Assembly: GCA_034336665.1 (NCBI GenBank)
Contig: CM067566.1
Span: 17,218,330-17,282,329 of the forward strand
Direction of reading: 5' to 3'
Source: Luscinia megarhynchos
Lineage: Eukaryota; Chordata; Aves; Passeriformes; Turdidae
DNA length: 64,000 bases
Below, in pieces: positions 1-10,510 of this stretch. Each line of letters begins with the position of its first letter. Position 1 is the stretch's first letter. The notes beneath the pieces were generated by a model, which had not been told where the DNA came from, did no database searches, and worked only from the letters and a program-made list of their open reading frames with translations. Made by a program: the position numbers and the translations under genes.

Positions 1-2929
1 CCTATTACTTCCTATTTGTAGGAATTAGGCTGCCTATAAAGTTAGCTGATCAATTTAATTTTAATTGTTCCCTTATTATGGAAAGAAGTATGGAATGGAG
101 GCAACACTCATATGCCCACTTCTTAAGGGTGTCCTGAGAATTAAACAGTTAATGCTTTTACAGCACTTTTAACATTTACAAGGAAATACAAATGCTTTGC
201 ATTATTAAGTAATAATTAGTATTAATCAGGAATAGCTAAAGAGGGGTTACAGATTGCTTTATTATGCCCTTTACAAACCCTACTGCTTATTAGGAGGAAT
301 CCCACCCAGGGTGTAGAGAATGTCCTGCCTTAGGAAGACAATTTACATCTGCCTGTATTTGTTTCAGTAAATCAAGCCTTCTGGTTCTCCCTTTTTCTAC
401 TCACAAGTGAGAGGGATGAGTTTACAGGCAATGGAAAACTGCACCTTTCAGCAAGGCTGTGTGCAGGCAAAACATATTCCTACTAGAGGAGATGGAATAT
501 GTTGGAAAAAGGGCCAGCTGCCTGCCCATTTACTCTTTATGGACCTTCTCCCTTCCACAACTGGGGCCTTGGTAATGCAGAGATTTTCTGTGATAGCCCT
601 AACTAATAAAAGCAGAAAGGATAACATTTGTGGTAAAAATCTACCAGTGGCAGGAAGGACACAGTACAACACCTGATTTCCTGAGCTCTCATGTCCTTCA
701 TCTACTGTGGAAAAAAGAACTGGTGTGCTGTAGGTATTTACATGCTCATGAACTTGTACCTCTGATGCTGCAGCTCCTGAGCTCCATCCAGGGAAGAATG
801 AGTACCCCTTGGTACGAATGTGGTAATGTGGAAATGCGTGTCAGTCCTGATTAACAATCGCCCACATGGGTTTGCACAAAAGGATAATCATGGACTCACA
901 GGAATTTCATTGCCCATCCTCCAATTTTTAAATCATAAACATGTGAAATAGGAGGTTGTAGTGTGGTAAAGATTAACAAGGAGGAAGCCAAGATGGTACA
1001 ATCACATCCTTTTACCCACAGTAGTTCTAACTTTGAGTGAGACTGTGACAATAACTCCATGTTAGTTTCTCTGGCTGAGAGTCTGCATTTATACCACGAT
1101 TTTATGTAATCTTTCCAGAAATTTCAAGAGAAATACAGCAATATCATGTGTTCCTGCCACATTTATTTATATCACAGGAACCAGTGACTTGAGCTTACAA
1201 CTTGAAGTTAATAAATTCTGTAAGCAGTTTCACAGTGCTAAAATTGGTGGATAAGGCCACTTCACCCACAGGAAGCACTCACTGTCCCCTTCCAGGGAAA
1301 AGTTGTCCTGTTTCAGGACATCATGTAAAATAACATGCAGGTTAACATTATTCAGCATGCTAAAGGCAAAACTCCATCTCTAATGAAAAGTCAGAGCTGA
1401 GCTCCTGCTGCAGCTTTGGAGGAAGGATGCTCCTTCCTGGGCTGTCCACTCATGCTCTGCTCCCTGGTGGAACCATCCTGTTACCAGGACAGACCTTATC
1501 TGACTTACTCTGCACAGGGTGGAAGGGTTCAAGGTTGCTGTGCTGCACAGCCAAACCCTATCTGGCTGTTTGACTGGCAGGGAAATGAGATGACTCTGCC
1601 ACACAGGTTATTTTTAATGTGATCTGCTTTCCTTGAAAAAATAGAAATAGTCTAGTATGTTTAACTCTGGGTTAATTATATCTCCATTTTCAACCGAGGT
1701 TTATCCCATCCCCATTATATTTCTGTAACATATTTTGAATGAGCTTTCAATCCTGCCACATCAAGTGCTTTTTTAATGCAATTCTTCTGCTAGTCAGAAA
1801 TATTAGTAATTAAATTCTCTCAAATACGCTAGTGTAAAGCAGAGGGAGAACATCCCAATTCTATCAGCACTGGTGTTAATTATTTTAGGCAAGCTGTCAT
1901 TTATGTTTTCTAAAGTGGATTTTGTTCTTGCAGTCAGGAACATTGCTTAGTGCAGAATTAATTAATCATTATAAATATAAAACCTGCAGTATCAGCTTCT
2001 GTGTTCAGTAAGGTTTCAAGAGGCAAGGTTGAAGGAGTCAATAGGCTGCTGTGGGGAATCATGGTTTTTTTCATCTCATACAAGGACAATTAAATTATAT
2101 GCCTAATCTTTACAGGAATATGTATTTTAATCATCATTGCAAAATATTAAAAAAATAAAAATTGAAAATTTATTGTGACTGGCAGCTTTTACTAATGCAA
2201 TATTGTTTTAAAATACTGCATAAAACAAGAATAGTGAGGAAGAAATTGAAAAGCTAAGTTTACTATAAATTTGAGGAGTTGTATTTAAAGGTGTCTTTCT
2301 CATATTACCTCTTTGGAAAATGGGTGAGTCATTAATTTCCTTGTCATAGTTCAAACACCAGCATAAAGATCTACAAGACCACAAAAATAAACAGAAAATA
2401 ATCTAACTTTGCTTAAAGCACACTGTGTAAGAACTGAATGCCAGCACTTAAAACTATGGGGGTGGTTTTGCTAGAAGAGGCCAAGCAAGTCTGACAGCTA
2501 AGAAAAACTGGAATTAATGATGAAACAAGAAAAAAAAAAATATTGCATAAGAGATCTCAGTGTGAGAGATGTTGGCTTTTCCTTTTCTTTACCTGCTCTC
2601 TCATTTTCCCCTCAGAAAGCAATTAAAGCACATTCTTTCTCAATAAAAAAGGACATGATTTCATTGTCTAAGACATGTACTGACTTTGCACCAGCAGAAA
2701 AATAGCTGATTATTTTCTCATACAGGCATCAAAAATGTGATGTATGGCCAGTAGCTTCACTGAGTTGCTGACCATCATGTTGCTACTTAGAATCCTATGA
2801 AATACATGTTGACCTCCTGTTGAAAACACACTCTTTGCTTTCCAAAGGCATTCTCTTGACATGTAGGTTTTACATGATTGAAAGGTATGGTTCTATCTGT
2901 GCAATAGATAGTATTCATTATGTAAGCCT
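1..2929. other. Non-coding unique sequence
   Basis: AT-rich single-copy-looking DNA. The open frames here are all under 92 codons, overlap each other on both strands and show no domain, signal peptide or codon pattern that suggests a real protein. I saw no LTR, CR1, tRNA or tandem repeat. It is best read as intergenic or intronic DNA. Confidence 0.6.
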
Positions 2930-3230
2930 CCTCAGTTTTATAGTTTATTGTAGAAGATATTAATTCGTGATTTGTACCACTATAATTATGTTTGTAATGG
3001 GATTTTAATTGATTTTGAATCCAATTTTAAAAATCCCTATTTTTAAAGCACACCTCAGCTGCTGCCACTTTGAATCTGTGCCAAGCTGGCAGACTGTAAC
3101 TCATTGTGTCATCATTGAAATGTCTTGCTGCAGTGCTGGAGTTAGGGATTCAGAAATGATTTGCATTTAATACAGCCTCTTAACTTGCAGCCATTTCAGA
3201 ACTTAGGAATGCTGAAATCTTCAATAAGCA
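2930..3230. promoter_or_regulatory. Candidate conserved non-coding element with octamer motif
   Basis: This stretch mixes TA-rich homeodomain-like cores (repeated TTTAATTGATTTT-type strings near 3005-3030) with a perfect octamer ATTTGCAT at 3159-3166, the classic POU-factor site. It also has a balanced-composition block (3050-3125) that stands out from the surrounding AT-rich DNA. No open frame explains it. That factors bind POU/homeodomain motifs is established. That this block is an enhancer is inference from motif density and needs cross-species alignment. Confidence 0.22.
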
Positions 3231-4187
3231 TGCTACTGACAGTCAGGAGGCATCTGGTAGGATTGTGCTGTTTCACTTACTCTTCACACTTGTTGAGCTG
3301 AAAATCTTTTGAAGATGCTTTTATTAAAGAGTGCAATTATTTTCCCAATACATGCTTGGAGTTTGCTTTTACCTCAAAACCTTATTCACCCAGATAAACC
3401 TAGGATTTGGAAGGTCTGCAATTCATCAAACAAAACACACAAACATCTTTCCTTGTATTGGCCACAGCATAAATCCACATGCAAGCATCCACAAGATTTG
3501 AGGTGGGTAGAAATACAGATGATCATTCCTTCATTTGAGATTCTTGTATGCACTCTGTCTATCTCCCATGAAGGTATTCCCTGACCCTCTTATACCTGTG
3601 TTGATTAAAAACATGTAGAATTTGAGCTGACATGTTTTAGATAATTATCTGTTGTAAGAGAAACATGCAAAAATTTATTTTATACATGCAAAAACCACTC
3701 TTAGTATTCGAGATAATGCCACATGAGCTCATTTGACTACAAATAGGGGATATTACTGCCCTCAGGCTGAAGCAAGAGCCTAACAAGCATTGAAAACTGT
3801 GGTTGGTCTTCCAAGATCATGTATATTCTCGTATTGTGGATGATGATCTTGGTTCATGTTTCAGTCTGTCGAGCTTTCCAGAGCAAACTTTCCATTAACC
3901 CAGAAGATTCTAAAAGGTTAATTAATCACTGACTGGGTCTGAGGGAAATTACAGCAAACTAATGCTCAGAAGTATTAAAATGCTCTTTACAATTGGCTTC
4001 AGGCAATATTACCTAATCCCAGGAATGGCTTTAACCCTCAGGCAGTAGTTCATTGTGGTTGGCCTCAAGTGCAGTCAGTAATCTGTATTTGCTCTGCTAG
4101 TAATTGAATTTTGGTTTAGTGGAAGAACCAAGCATTTCAAAGAGCAACAAAAAAAACACCAATCCCCCCATAACTCCATTTGTTTTA
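3231..4187. other. Non-coding unique sequence
   Basis: Nothing recognisable was seen here. The one open frame (3309-3584, 91 codons) has no recognisable domain and a composition typical of translated AT-rich DNA. Confidence 0.5.
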
Positions 4188-4204
4188 GGTTCTATGATTC
4201 TATA
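4188..4204 (+). repeat. CR1 LINE 3' tail remnant
   Basis: The string GGTTCTATGATTCTATAT matches the short ATTCTATG direct repeats that end avian CR1 LINEs in sense orientation. The sequence just upstream is not clearly CR1, so only the terminal microsatellite-like tail is called. It could be a chance match given its length. Confidence 0.4.
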
Positions 4205-4440
4205 TCTTTTGAGAGCATTTTTGATAACCATGAAAAAATGAACTTAGAAGAGTGTTACCTACACCTGCTTCTGAAAACAAGAATTTGATCTGCTTTCCTC
4301 CCTCCTTATAGTGAGTGTTCTAGCCACTAAGCTTTGAGACATTCATTTTTTTCCTCTTGAAATCATTCCACATTTCATAAAATGTTCAGACACTAATTAG
4401 TGCAGAAGCTGGTACCTAACTACCAAGGCAGACTTTTCTT

Positions 4441-4670
4441 CAGAGCTGTGCAAGTACTCACATAAATGAACGAAGAGGATATCAAGGCAGATAATGAGTC
4501 AGCTCCAGGACGGGTATGGTTATGTCGGTGCAGGGCTGTGCCCAGGCTAATTAGCTCATTTGAAGAGAAGAGCTAATTAACTCTGGAAGAGCAGCGAGCG
4601 GCTGCTTCTTATCTGCAGCTTCTATTTCTGCCGTTCACATCTGCAGTACCTGTGTAGCTCTGAGTATACT
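4441..4670. promoter_or_regulatory. Candidate developmental enhancer with TAATTA hairpin
   Basis: This block differs from its flanks: balanced GC, several CpG dinucleotides and dense motifs. In order I see TGAGTCAGC (AP-1/Maf-like, about 4496-4504), a GCTAATTAGCTC arm at 4546-4557, a 12-nt spacer, and the near-complementary arm GAGCTAATTAAC at 4570-4581. A GATA-like TTATCT and an E-box-like CATCTG follow. Each arm contains a TAATTA core, the canonical paired/Antp-class homeodomain site, and the arms pair at 11 of 12 positions. No open frame runs through the block. Clustered TAATTA sites are common in developmental enhancers; the assignment here is inference without alignment. Confidence 0.35.
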
Positions 4671-6360
4671 GTGTAGAGCTCTAGATGCAGCACTCCCCAG
4701 TGCAGACCATCCCCATGCTCTGAAAATGCACTTTATGGATGTGCTTAACTCCAGTAAATTTGTAGCTGGTCTTTTTTTTTGTTCATCGCTTTTTTTATCA
4801 TTTTATCTCTGCCTTTGTTCGTCATATGTACTGTAATACTGAAACCTGTTTAGTAGCACAGGTTCTCCCTCTGAAATAAATGAAAAATATTTGAGGTATG
4901 AGAAACCTGTGACAGAAGTCATAAAATTGCACAGACAAGAACAATTTCTGATGGCCTCTCTGTTTTGAATGAATGTTATTAGGAGCTGCTTAGCTGACAT
5001 ACCCCAACCATGTGGCAAGGCAGACAGGCACATGGGTAAATGCTCATGTGACTTTCTAGCAGATACTGATTAGAATTTCCCATTTAGAACTTGTCCTTCT
5101 GTTTTCAAAGAGCAGCACTATATAAAAAATGCAATTCTATTATTCTGCAGTTTCATTTTTTTATATAAACTCTGAATGCAGGCTAATACATCTTCTCTCC
5201 CCATGATACCCTGTAGTGTAACCCACTGAATAAAGAACAGCTCCCTATGCAACTTAGCATTATGTTATAATGAAGAAACTCAGTTATCAGATTATTAATA
5301 TTTCTAAATGAAGCAATCATTCTGAAACAAGAAAAATAAGAAATACTTCTATTTTATATTTGAATTAGGGTGTTTTCAATCCCATTATTACAAATTAGTT
5401 CAATAGAGCTTGCACAAAACAGGTCCAGATAATAAAAAAACTGTTGAATTGTTATGTATGTTAAGTTTCTGAGTACTATTGTTTGCCATAACTCAACAAA
5501 ACAGGCAAGTGAGACATTTAGACACCTGATGGCAATCTTTCATTAAATTTGGTTAAGTGCCTCATCCTTTATGACAATGTCTTTGACATAACAATACAAT
5601 TTAGTTTTGTATAGGACTTCAGTCAAAAAACCCACTAAGAAATCTTATGATGAGATGTGTAAGGGAGAGATAGCACTTCTTGGATGTGGGTTCAGTGGTT
5701 CCCAGAAAGGCAGTATACAAAAAAAATTATGTTAGCTGAAATAGGTAGAGGGGGAAACCCTGGAGTTTTAAAGCAGCAAAGACAGTTGTCCATTTTTGCA
5801 GCCAGTTGGAGTGAGAATAAACTGGAAGAAAGTGGCAAAGGGAGGAAAAGGTAAGTGAGGTTTATGTTGTGTTAAATGATGCAACATAACCTAATGCCAT
5901 GCATGAATTGTGTTACTTCAGAGACTTAAACAGATGCTGTTCACTATTTCTCAGGGCTGACTGGCCAGCTAGCCTAGCTTTCTTATTGCTATGCCAAGTA
6001 CAATAAACTTACTTTTGCAAAATGAATATGATCATCTGTGACAAATTCTCCCCTTCCTCACTATCTGTAGTCATCTTAAATGTACTAAACTTTGCAGCAG
6101 CAGAAGACAAGCTGAAGGAAATGTGCATTCAAATCCATTTGGTGGCTGATGTAATAAATAACAGTCCTTAGTGTTTGTCAGTCTGTCAGCACCAAAGACT
6201 CTGAAATGCAGTTCTACAGAGCTTGACAAAACCCTGTAAGAGGGAATTGTAGCTGTCAGACCCCTTTGGCTCCTGATACAGTTTTTTGTAAGCCATGGAG
6301 GGACACAGAGTTTGGACTCCCTAACTTCTGGATACAAGGATAATTTTGGCTCTTTCCCTC
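4671..6360. other. Non-coding unique sequence
   Basis: AT-rich DNA with no recognisable repeat or gene. The open frames at 4803-5033 and 6071-6337 on the minus strand have no domain features. Confidence 0.5.
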
Positions 6361-6410
6361 TTGATGGGGGTTAGTTTAATAGCGCATCTGTCTTCCTTCT
6401 CTTCTCCTAG

Positions 6411-6507
6411 AGAACCCCAGCACAATTATTTACACTGGTCGCACTGAAGAGATACTTTATGTGCATCCAATTCTTCTGTCCCTGCCTGAAGGGCTCAAGC
6501 ACAGCTG
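6411..6507 (+). other. Candidate spliced exon, 97 nt
   Basis: A long pyrimidine tract ending in CTTCTCCTAG (6401-6410) is preceded by a plausible branch site (TTTAAT, about 30 nt upstream). Together they make a good 3' splice site. Ninety-seven bases later CTG|GTGAGT at 6505-6513 is a near-consensus donor. Two of the three frames are stop-free across the block. One reads with internal residues TGRTEEILYVHP, the other LVALKRYFMCIQ. I recognise neither. The length, 3n+1, would change phase between the flanking introns. It could be an exon of a large gene with long introns, a lncRNA exon, or a chance pair of splice signals. No partner exon was identified. Confidence 0.25.
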
Positions 6508-8106
6508 GTGAGTGGAGACAGATGGAGAAGGGCAGGTAAATTTCGAGACAGCCACTGTTTGCTCACCAGACAGTGGTTTTGTCTCGACAACTGCCCAACT
6601 GTGGAAGCATATTGTGAGTGCCAGGGGCTGTGGCAACAGAGAAAAGGGCTTTGATTAGTTTTCAGGAGGTAGAACAAGAACCTGGCACTCTTTTCTTCCT
6701 GAAAATAATGTGTTGTCCTAGAAAGAGCTTAAAGAAGGTATTTGGTATTATAAATAAGTGAAAGCACAACTGTGGGCTTGGTCCTGGACAAAGCTTAAAG
6801 TGACCCATTTATGGTAGAGGAGTCATTCTAATGTGTTATTGATGAGAGAGACAAATTCAGTCAAAATTATTACTTTCTGAAACATCTTTTGTTTTTATGG
6901 GAAAATGGTTCCTCGGATTGGGCTGCAATCTGTAATTTTGAAAACCTTAAAAATACACAACTACCTGACAGAGAGAGGCAAAGGCACCAGCCACACTTTG
7001 GAGTGCAGGAATCCCTGTAGGAAGGAACAAAGGATCTCTCTCATTATTTTTGTACATATCCCTGAGGGAAAACAATGAGAAAAATCAAAGGGGTAAATTT
7101 TACCTGTTCTTCAGAGTTCATCCAGCCACAGAGCATTAGGGATAAGGTGATTCCTGGTTATTTGGGCAGTGGGGAGAGGATGTGAAGTGCCAACTCCTCT
7201 TTGGTGGTAGAAGCTGATATTCTTCATCTGTGACAGCTGCTGGGCAATAAAGATGCAGTCAGACAGCCTTGTGCTTGAATCCTCTTTGAGTGTTTATCTC
7301 TCAGATACAACATACATCCATCTTACCTTTCGAAGATTTTTTATCAGCACACTCCCTCTTCATGAAATAGTTATTGTATTTTATAGAAGATGAATGAACT
7401 TTGTTGAATAGACAAGCAAACAACAAATCAGATACTGATTTTTGCATTGACCCATTGCCTCAGAAGAAAGGCTTCCTATGGTAATGACGTAAAAATGTGC
7501 CAATGCCAAATTAATGTCTTTACATTCAAATTTTATTTAGCACTAGAAAAATCGAAAGGACGTCCTAAAATTTCTAAAACTATGTTATTAGTTAAAATAA
7601 TTAAATAATTCATCCTCTGCTGCAAGAAATGTTCCTTGAACAGTACACTGGTCTGAGGGCTGGAATATATAAATTTAACCCATATAAAAACAGAGTTTTA
7701 AAGGCTAGAGATAAATGTTTTACAAACATTGTCTTGAACTCTTCTTTTAATCCCCATAGAATTGAAATAAAACTGTGTGTATCCATGTAAGTAATACTCC
7801 TTGCCACAACATGCAAGTATATCCTCCCCACCCACTTGACCTTCAAAAGGTTATAATCTGCCCTTGCTCCAAATAAATTTTAAAAATCAGGATGTATATC
7901 AAAGGAGATGATAAGGAATGAAATAATGAATGAGTAATCGCCTCATGGACATGTATTAGTCTCCCAACCCTGGTGAGTTTTGGAAGTTGATTTCCAACAA
8001 ACTTTTACTACACAGGCCACTTCCCACTCACCTTCTCGTGACATTTACTGGCTTCCAATCAACCACTTTTCCTGTAAACATGTCAGCTGCAGTTGGTTTT
8101 TATTGG
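6508..8106. other. Non-coding unique sequence
   Basis: No repeat or gene was recognised. Open frames are short and overlap on both strands. Confidence 0.5.
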
Positions 8107-8173
8107 TGTTGTAGCTTAACCCCGGCCAGAATTCCCACACAGCCGCTGGCTCACTCCCTGGGAGGGACTGAAA

Positions 8174-9382
8174 TGTTAGAGATTAATGACTCAAACAATT
8201 GCCCATTTGCAAAAGCAGCGGGTTCTTTGCTGAGGCCAGGTTTGCACACACACCCCTCAGCTGAAGAGAAGAAAGAGGATCTCTGGTCGTGGTGAAACCT
8301 CTGATCTGTGTAAGAGCAGCCCAGGTGCAGGCAGGGTGCACAACCAGCACTGGAGGTTGACCTCAACAAACCAAACTTTGTTAGCAACAAGCAGACTTTG
8401 AGCCAGAGAAGGGAAGAGGCCAGTAAGAGGATCTTGCAAGGTGGGATAGTGCTTTTTATTACACCTCTGGCTTCCTTTTTACTAAGGAAGATATTTTTAT
8501 TTTACACCTGGTCCATGTGTAAAACTCCCCTCAGGGAAAGTATTGGGACAGTAAAACTTGGACACATGTGGGCACACTTGGACACACTCAGACACTTTCA
8601 GAGACACACACACTCAGACACACTCAAACACACTCGGGCACCCTCAGACACACCCAGAAACACTTGGACACACTCAGACACACTCAGGCACACTCACACA
8701 CACTTGGGCACACTCAGACACACTTGGACACACTTGGCCTAAAGTTATTCATCCTTTCCAATGGGGCATATCTGGTTCAAGTATGCTGACATGAGAGACA
8801 GCTCCCATGTGTTAGGTGTCATAAACCATCAAAGACCCCTGAAGCATCCCCAGACTTATTTCTGGGGCCTCCCACCAGAGGACTGCACCTAGTCCTCAGT
8901 GTTATATCAGACAATGTAAAACTACCCCCAACCAGGGCAGTGCCTGGGCCTTCCCACCTGACCCTGAGTGTATATTAGCCCACTGAACATCGTGCTTTGG
9001 AGGCTTTCCCCCACCCCCAATGAAACAAGACTGGTCAGCATTCCAATCAACAGACACTGCAACAGAAATTGCAACAATCAAGTCTCATCCGGATCCATCC
9101 ATGGGTGGTGGTATCTTTCTGCTCTTATCCTTTCTTTTTCTTTCTTTTCCTTGTACATTTTCTTAAGTGTTATTTTTATATTTTTATATTGCTATATTTC
9201 TACAGATAACAGCCAAACTGACTGCATACTTCCTTTCCATTGCAACCAAATTGTTCTGAAATAAAACTGCTATATATATATATTTATAAACACTGTTCAT
9301 TTAGTGTTGTTTCACTCTAATCTGCCCCAAAGGATCTATTATTAACAAGAACTGCAGTTAACCCACCTTCAGGGGCAGGTCA
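8174..9382 (+). mobile_element. Long LTR-like element inserted in the ERVL LTR (insert A)
   Basis: This segment interrupts the antisense ERVL LTR. It starts TGTTAGAG and ends CAGGTCA, giving TG...CA termini, and is flanked by TGAAA (8169-8173) and TAAAA (9383-9387), a possible 5-bp target duplication with one transition. Inside, in LTR order, are a TATA-like TATATTA (8971-8977), a long pyrimidine-rich stretch (about 9118-9155) and AATAAA (9260-9265) about 120 bp before the end. That is a U3-R-U5 layout on the plus strand, with an unusually long U3 that contains the decamer minisatellite. No coding sequence of a retrovirus was seen. The ends are less certain than for insert B, and a shorter LTR starting near 8817 is an alternative. 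Confidence 0.5.
8556..8738 (+). repeat. Decamer minisatellite, consensus CACTYRGRCA
   Basis: About 18 imperfect copies of a 10-bp unit, mainly CACTCAGACA, CACTTGGACA, CACTCAGGCA and CACTTGGGCA. Eleven consecutive units from 8631 keep exact 10-bp register. The variation is confined to transitions at a few positions, as expected of a slippage-expanded array that later diverged. It lies within the putative U3 of insert A. The three overlapping open frames through it (up to 114 codons) are a consequence of the repeat and not evidence of a gene. Confidence 0.92.
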
Positions 9383-9649
9383 TAAAAATCCCCATCCACC
9401 ATGATCAGGATGAGAACTGGAAAAAACTCATCAATTTAGTTAAAGAGAACTTAACAGGGAAAGGAAAAGCCAAACCTGCAAAAAGCAAAATGAGGAATTC
9501 ATTGACCACTTCCATGGGTAGGCAGGTGTTCCTGGGAGAGCAGGGCTCCTCCATGTGCAATGGTGACTTGGAAAGACAAATGCCATCACTCCAAAAGTCC
9601 CCTCCTTCCTCCTCTCACTTTGCTGAGCACGTCCTGAGCACATGGTCCG

Positions 9650-10275
9650 TGCTGGAGACTGGGAAGGCTGAACCCCTCAGGACATTTTGGGATGGCTGTG
9701 GGGTGGGCAGGGGGCCGGTCATGCCTTGCCCTGCCACCCCAGCACCCCAGAGCCTGTATGCCAGTCTGGCAGAGCTGTCAGTCCCTGCACACCAGGGACA
9801 GGGCTAACCCCATTCCTGAGTGACCAAAGTGACCACAAGTCCCTCCCAGGGGCTGGGCCCAGACAGGCCACTGGGTGTTTAAGCAAGAAATGAGTGCATG
9901 TCTTGATCTTACCCTCTACTGGACTTTGATCCATGCTGGAGCCCAGCAGTTGGTAGCTGTATGTGTGTATTCCTTATCTTTTCTCTCCTTCTCTCTTTCT
10001 TCTTCTAATTCCCTTTTCCTGGAACATTTTGGGTAACAACATTAAACAGGTTTAATGTTTGCTAAGTTGAATGGGCCAAGTGAATACTGTGAGAAGTGTT
10101 TTCTGCTAATTGGATGTTGTACTAAAGCTTTTGCCAAAGTTCCTTGATTTTTTATATTTTACCAGTAAATTAATTTTGACACTTGAGAATATCTGGTCAG
10201 TATTTGTTTGGTCCATTTAACCACGAGTACACGGACCTTGGTAAACCCCTTACATTTAAAAGCTGGGGCCTTACA
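9650..10275 (+). mobile_element. Solo LTR inserted in the ERVL LTR (insert B)
   Basis: A 626-bp element begins TGCTGGAGACTGGG and ends GGGGCCTTACA, so it has TG...CA termini. It is flanked by GTCCG (9645-9649) and GTCTG (10276-10280), a 5-bp target duplication differing by one C/T transition at a former CpG. Removing it rejoins the antisense ERVL LTR between its TATA-proximal and U3 parts. On the plus strand there is a TATA-like TTTAAG near 9878, a CT-rich stretch near 9979-10018, and ATTAAA at 10041-10046, consistent with sense orientation. No retroviral gene remains. The family was not identified. Confidence 0.7.
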
Positions 10276-10510
10276 GTCTGGAATATCCCTTTGGGTAGTT
10301 GGGGTGCCTGGCCTGGCTGTGTTTCATCCCAGCTTCCTTTGCCTAAAGAGTAGTGTAAAAAGCAGAAAAGTCCTTAGCTCTATTAACACTGCTCAGCAAT
10401 AACAAAAACATCTCTATGCTATCAGCCCTATGTTCAGCATAGATCCAAAACATAGACCCATATCAGCCACTGTGAACAAAGTTAACTCTACCCCAGCCAG
10501 AAACAGCACA

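Larger units (their letters stand above)
8107..10510 (-). mobile_element. ERVL-type solo LTR, antisense, split by two insertions
   Basis: Three separated pieces match, in order and in reverse complement, the avian ERVL-class LTR. Piece 8107-8173 is the LTR 3' end (TGTTGTAGCTTAACCCC read on +). Piece 9383-9649 is the middle, including GAGGAATTCATTGACCACTT and the region upstream. Piece 10276-10510 is the U3 and 5' end, starting TGTGCTGTTTCTGG on the minus strand. Without the inserts the LTR is about 560 bp, close to the 575-bp related copy at 62286-62860. Flanks ATTGG (8102-8106) and CATGG (10511-10515) could be a decayed 5-bp target duplication with two mismatches. No gag, pol or env sequence is attached, so this is a solo LTR left after recombination. 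The two inserts are listed separately. Family naming is from recall. Confidence 0.75.

Noticed and set aside
8398..8794. Three overlapping open frames encoding His/Thr-rich proteins
   Set aside because: They are all products of the decamer minisatellite; the repeat unit has no stop and reads the same in each frame.
8174..10275. Intact endogenous retrovirus between LTRs
   Set aside because: The space between insert A and insert B is the older ERVL LTR, and the two elements are different families; no gag, pol or env sequence was seen.
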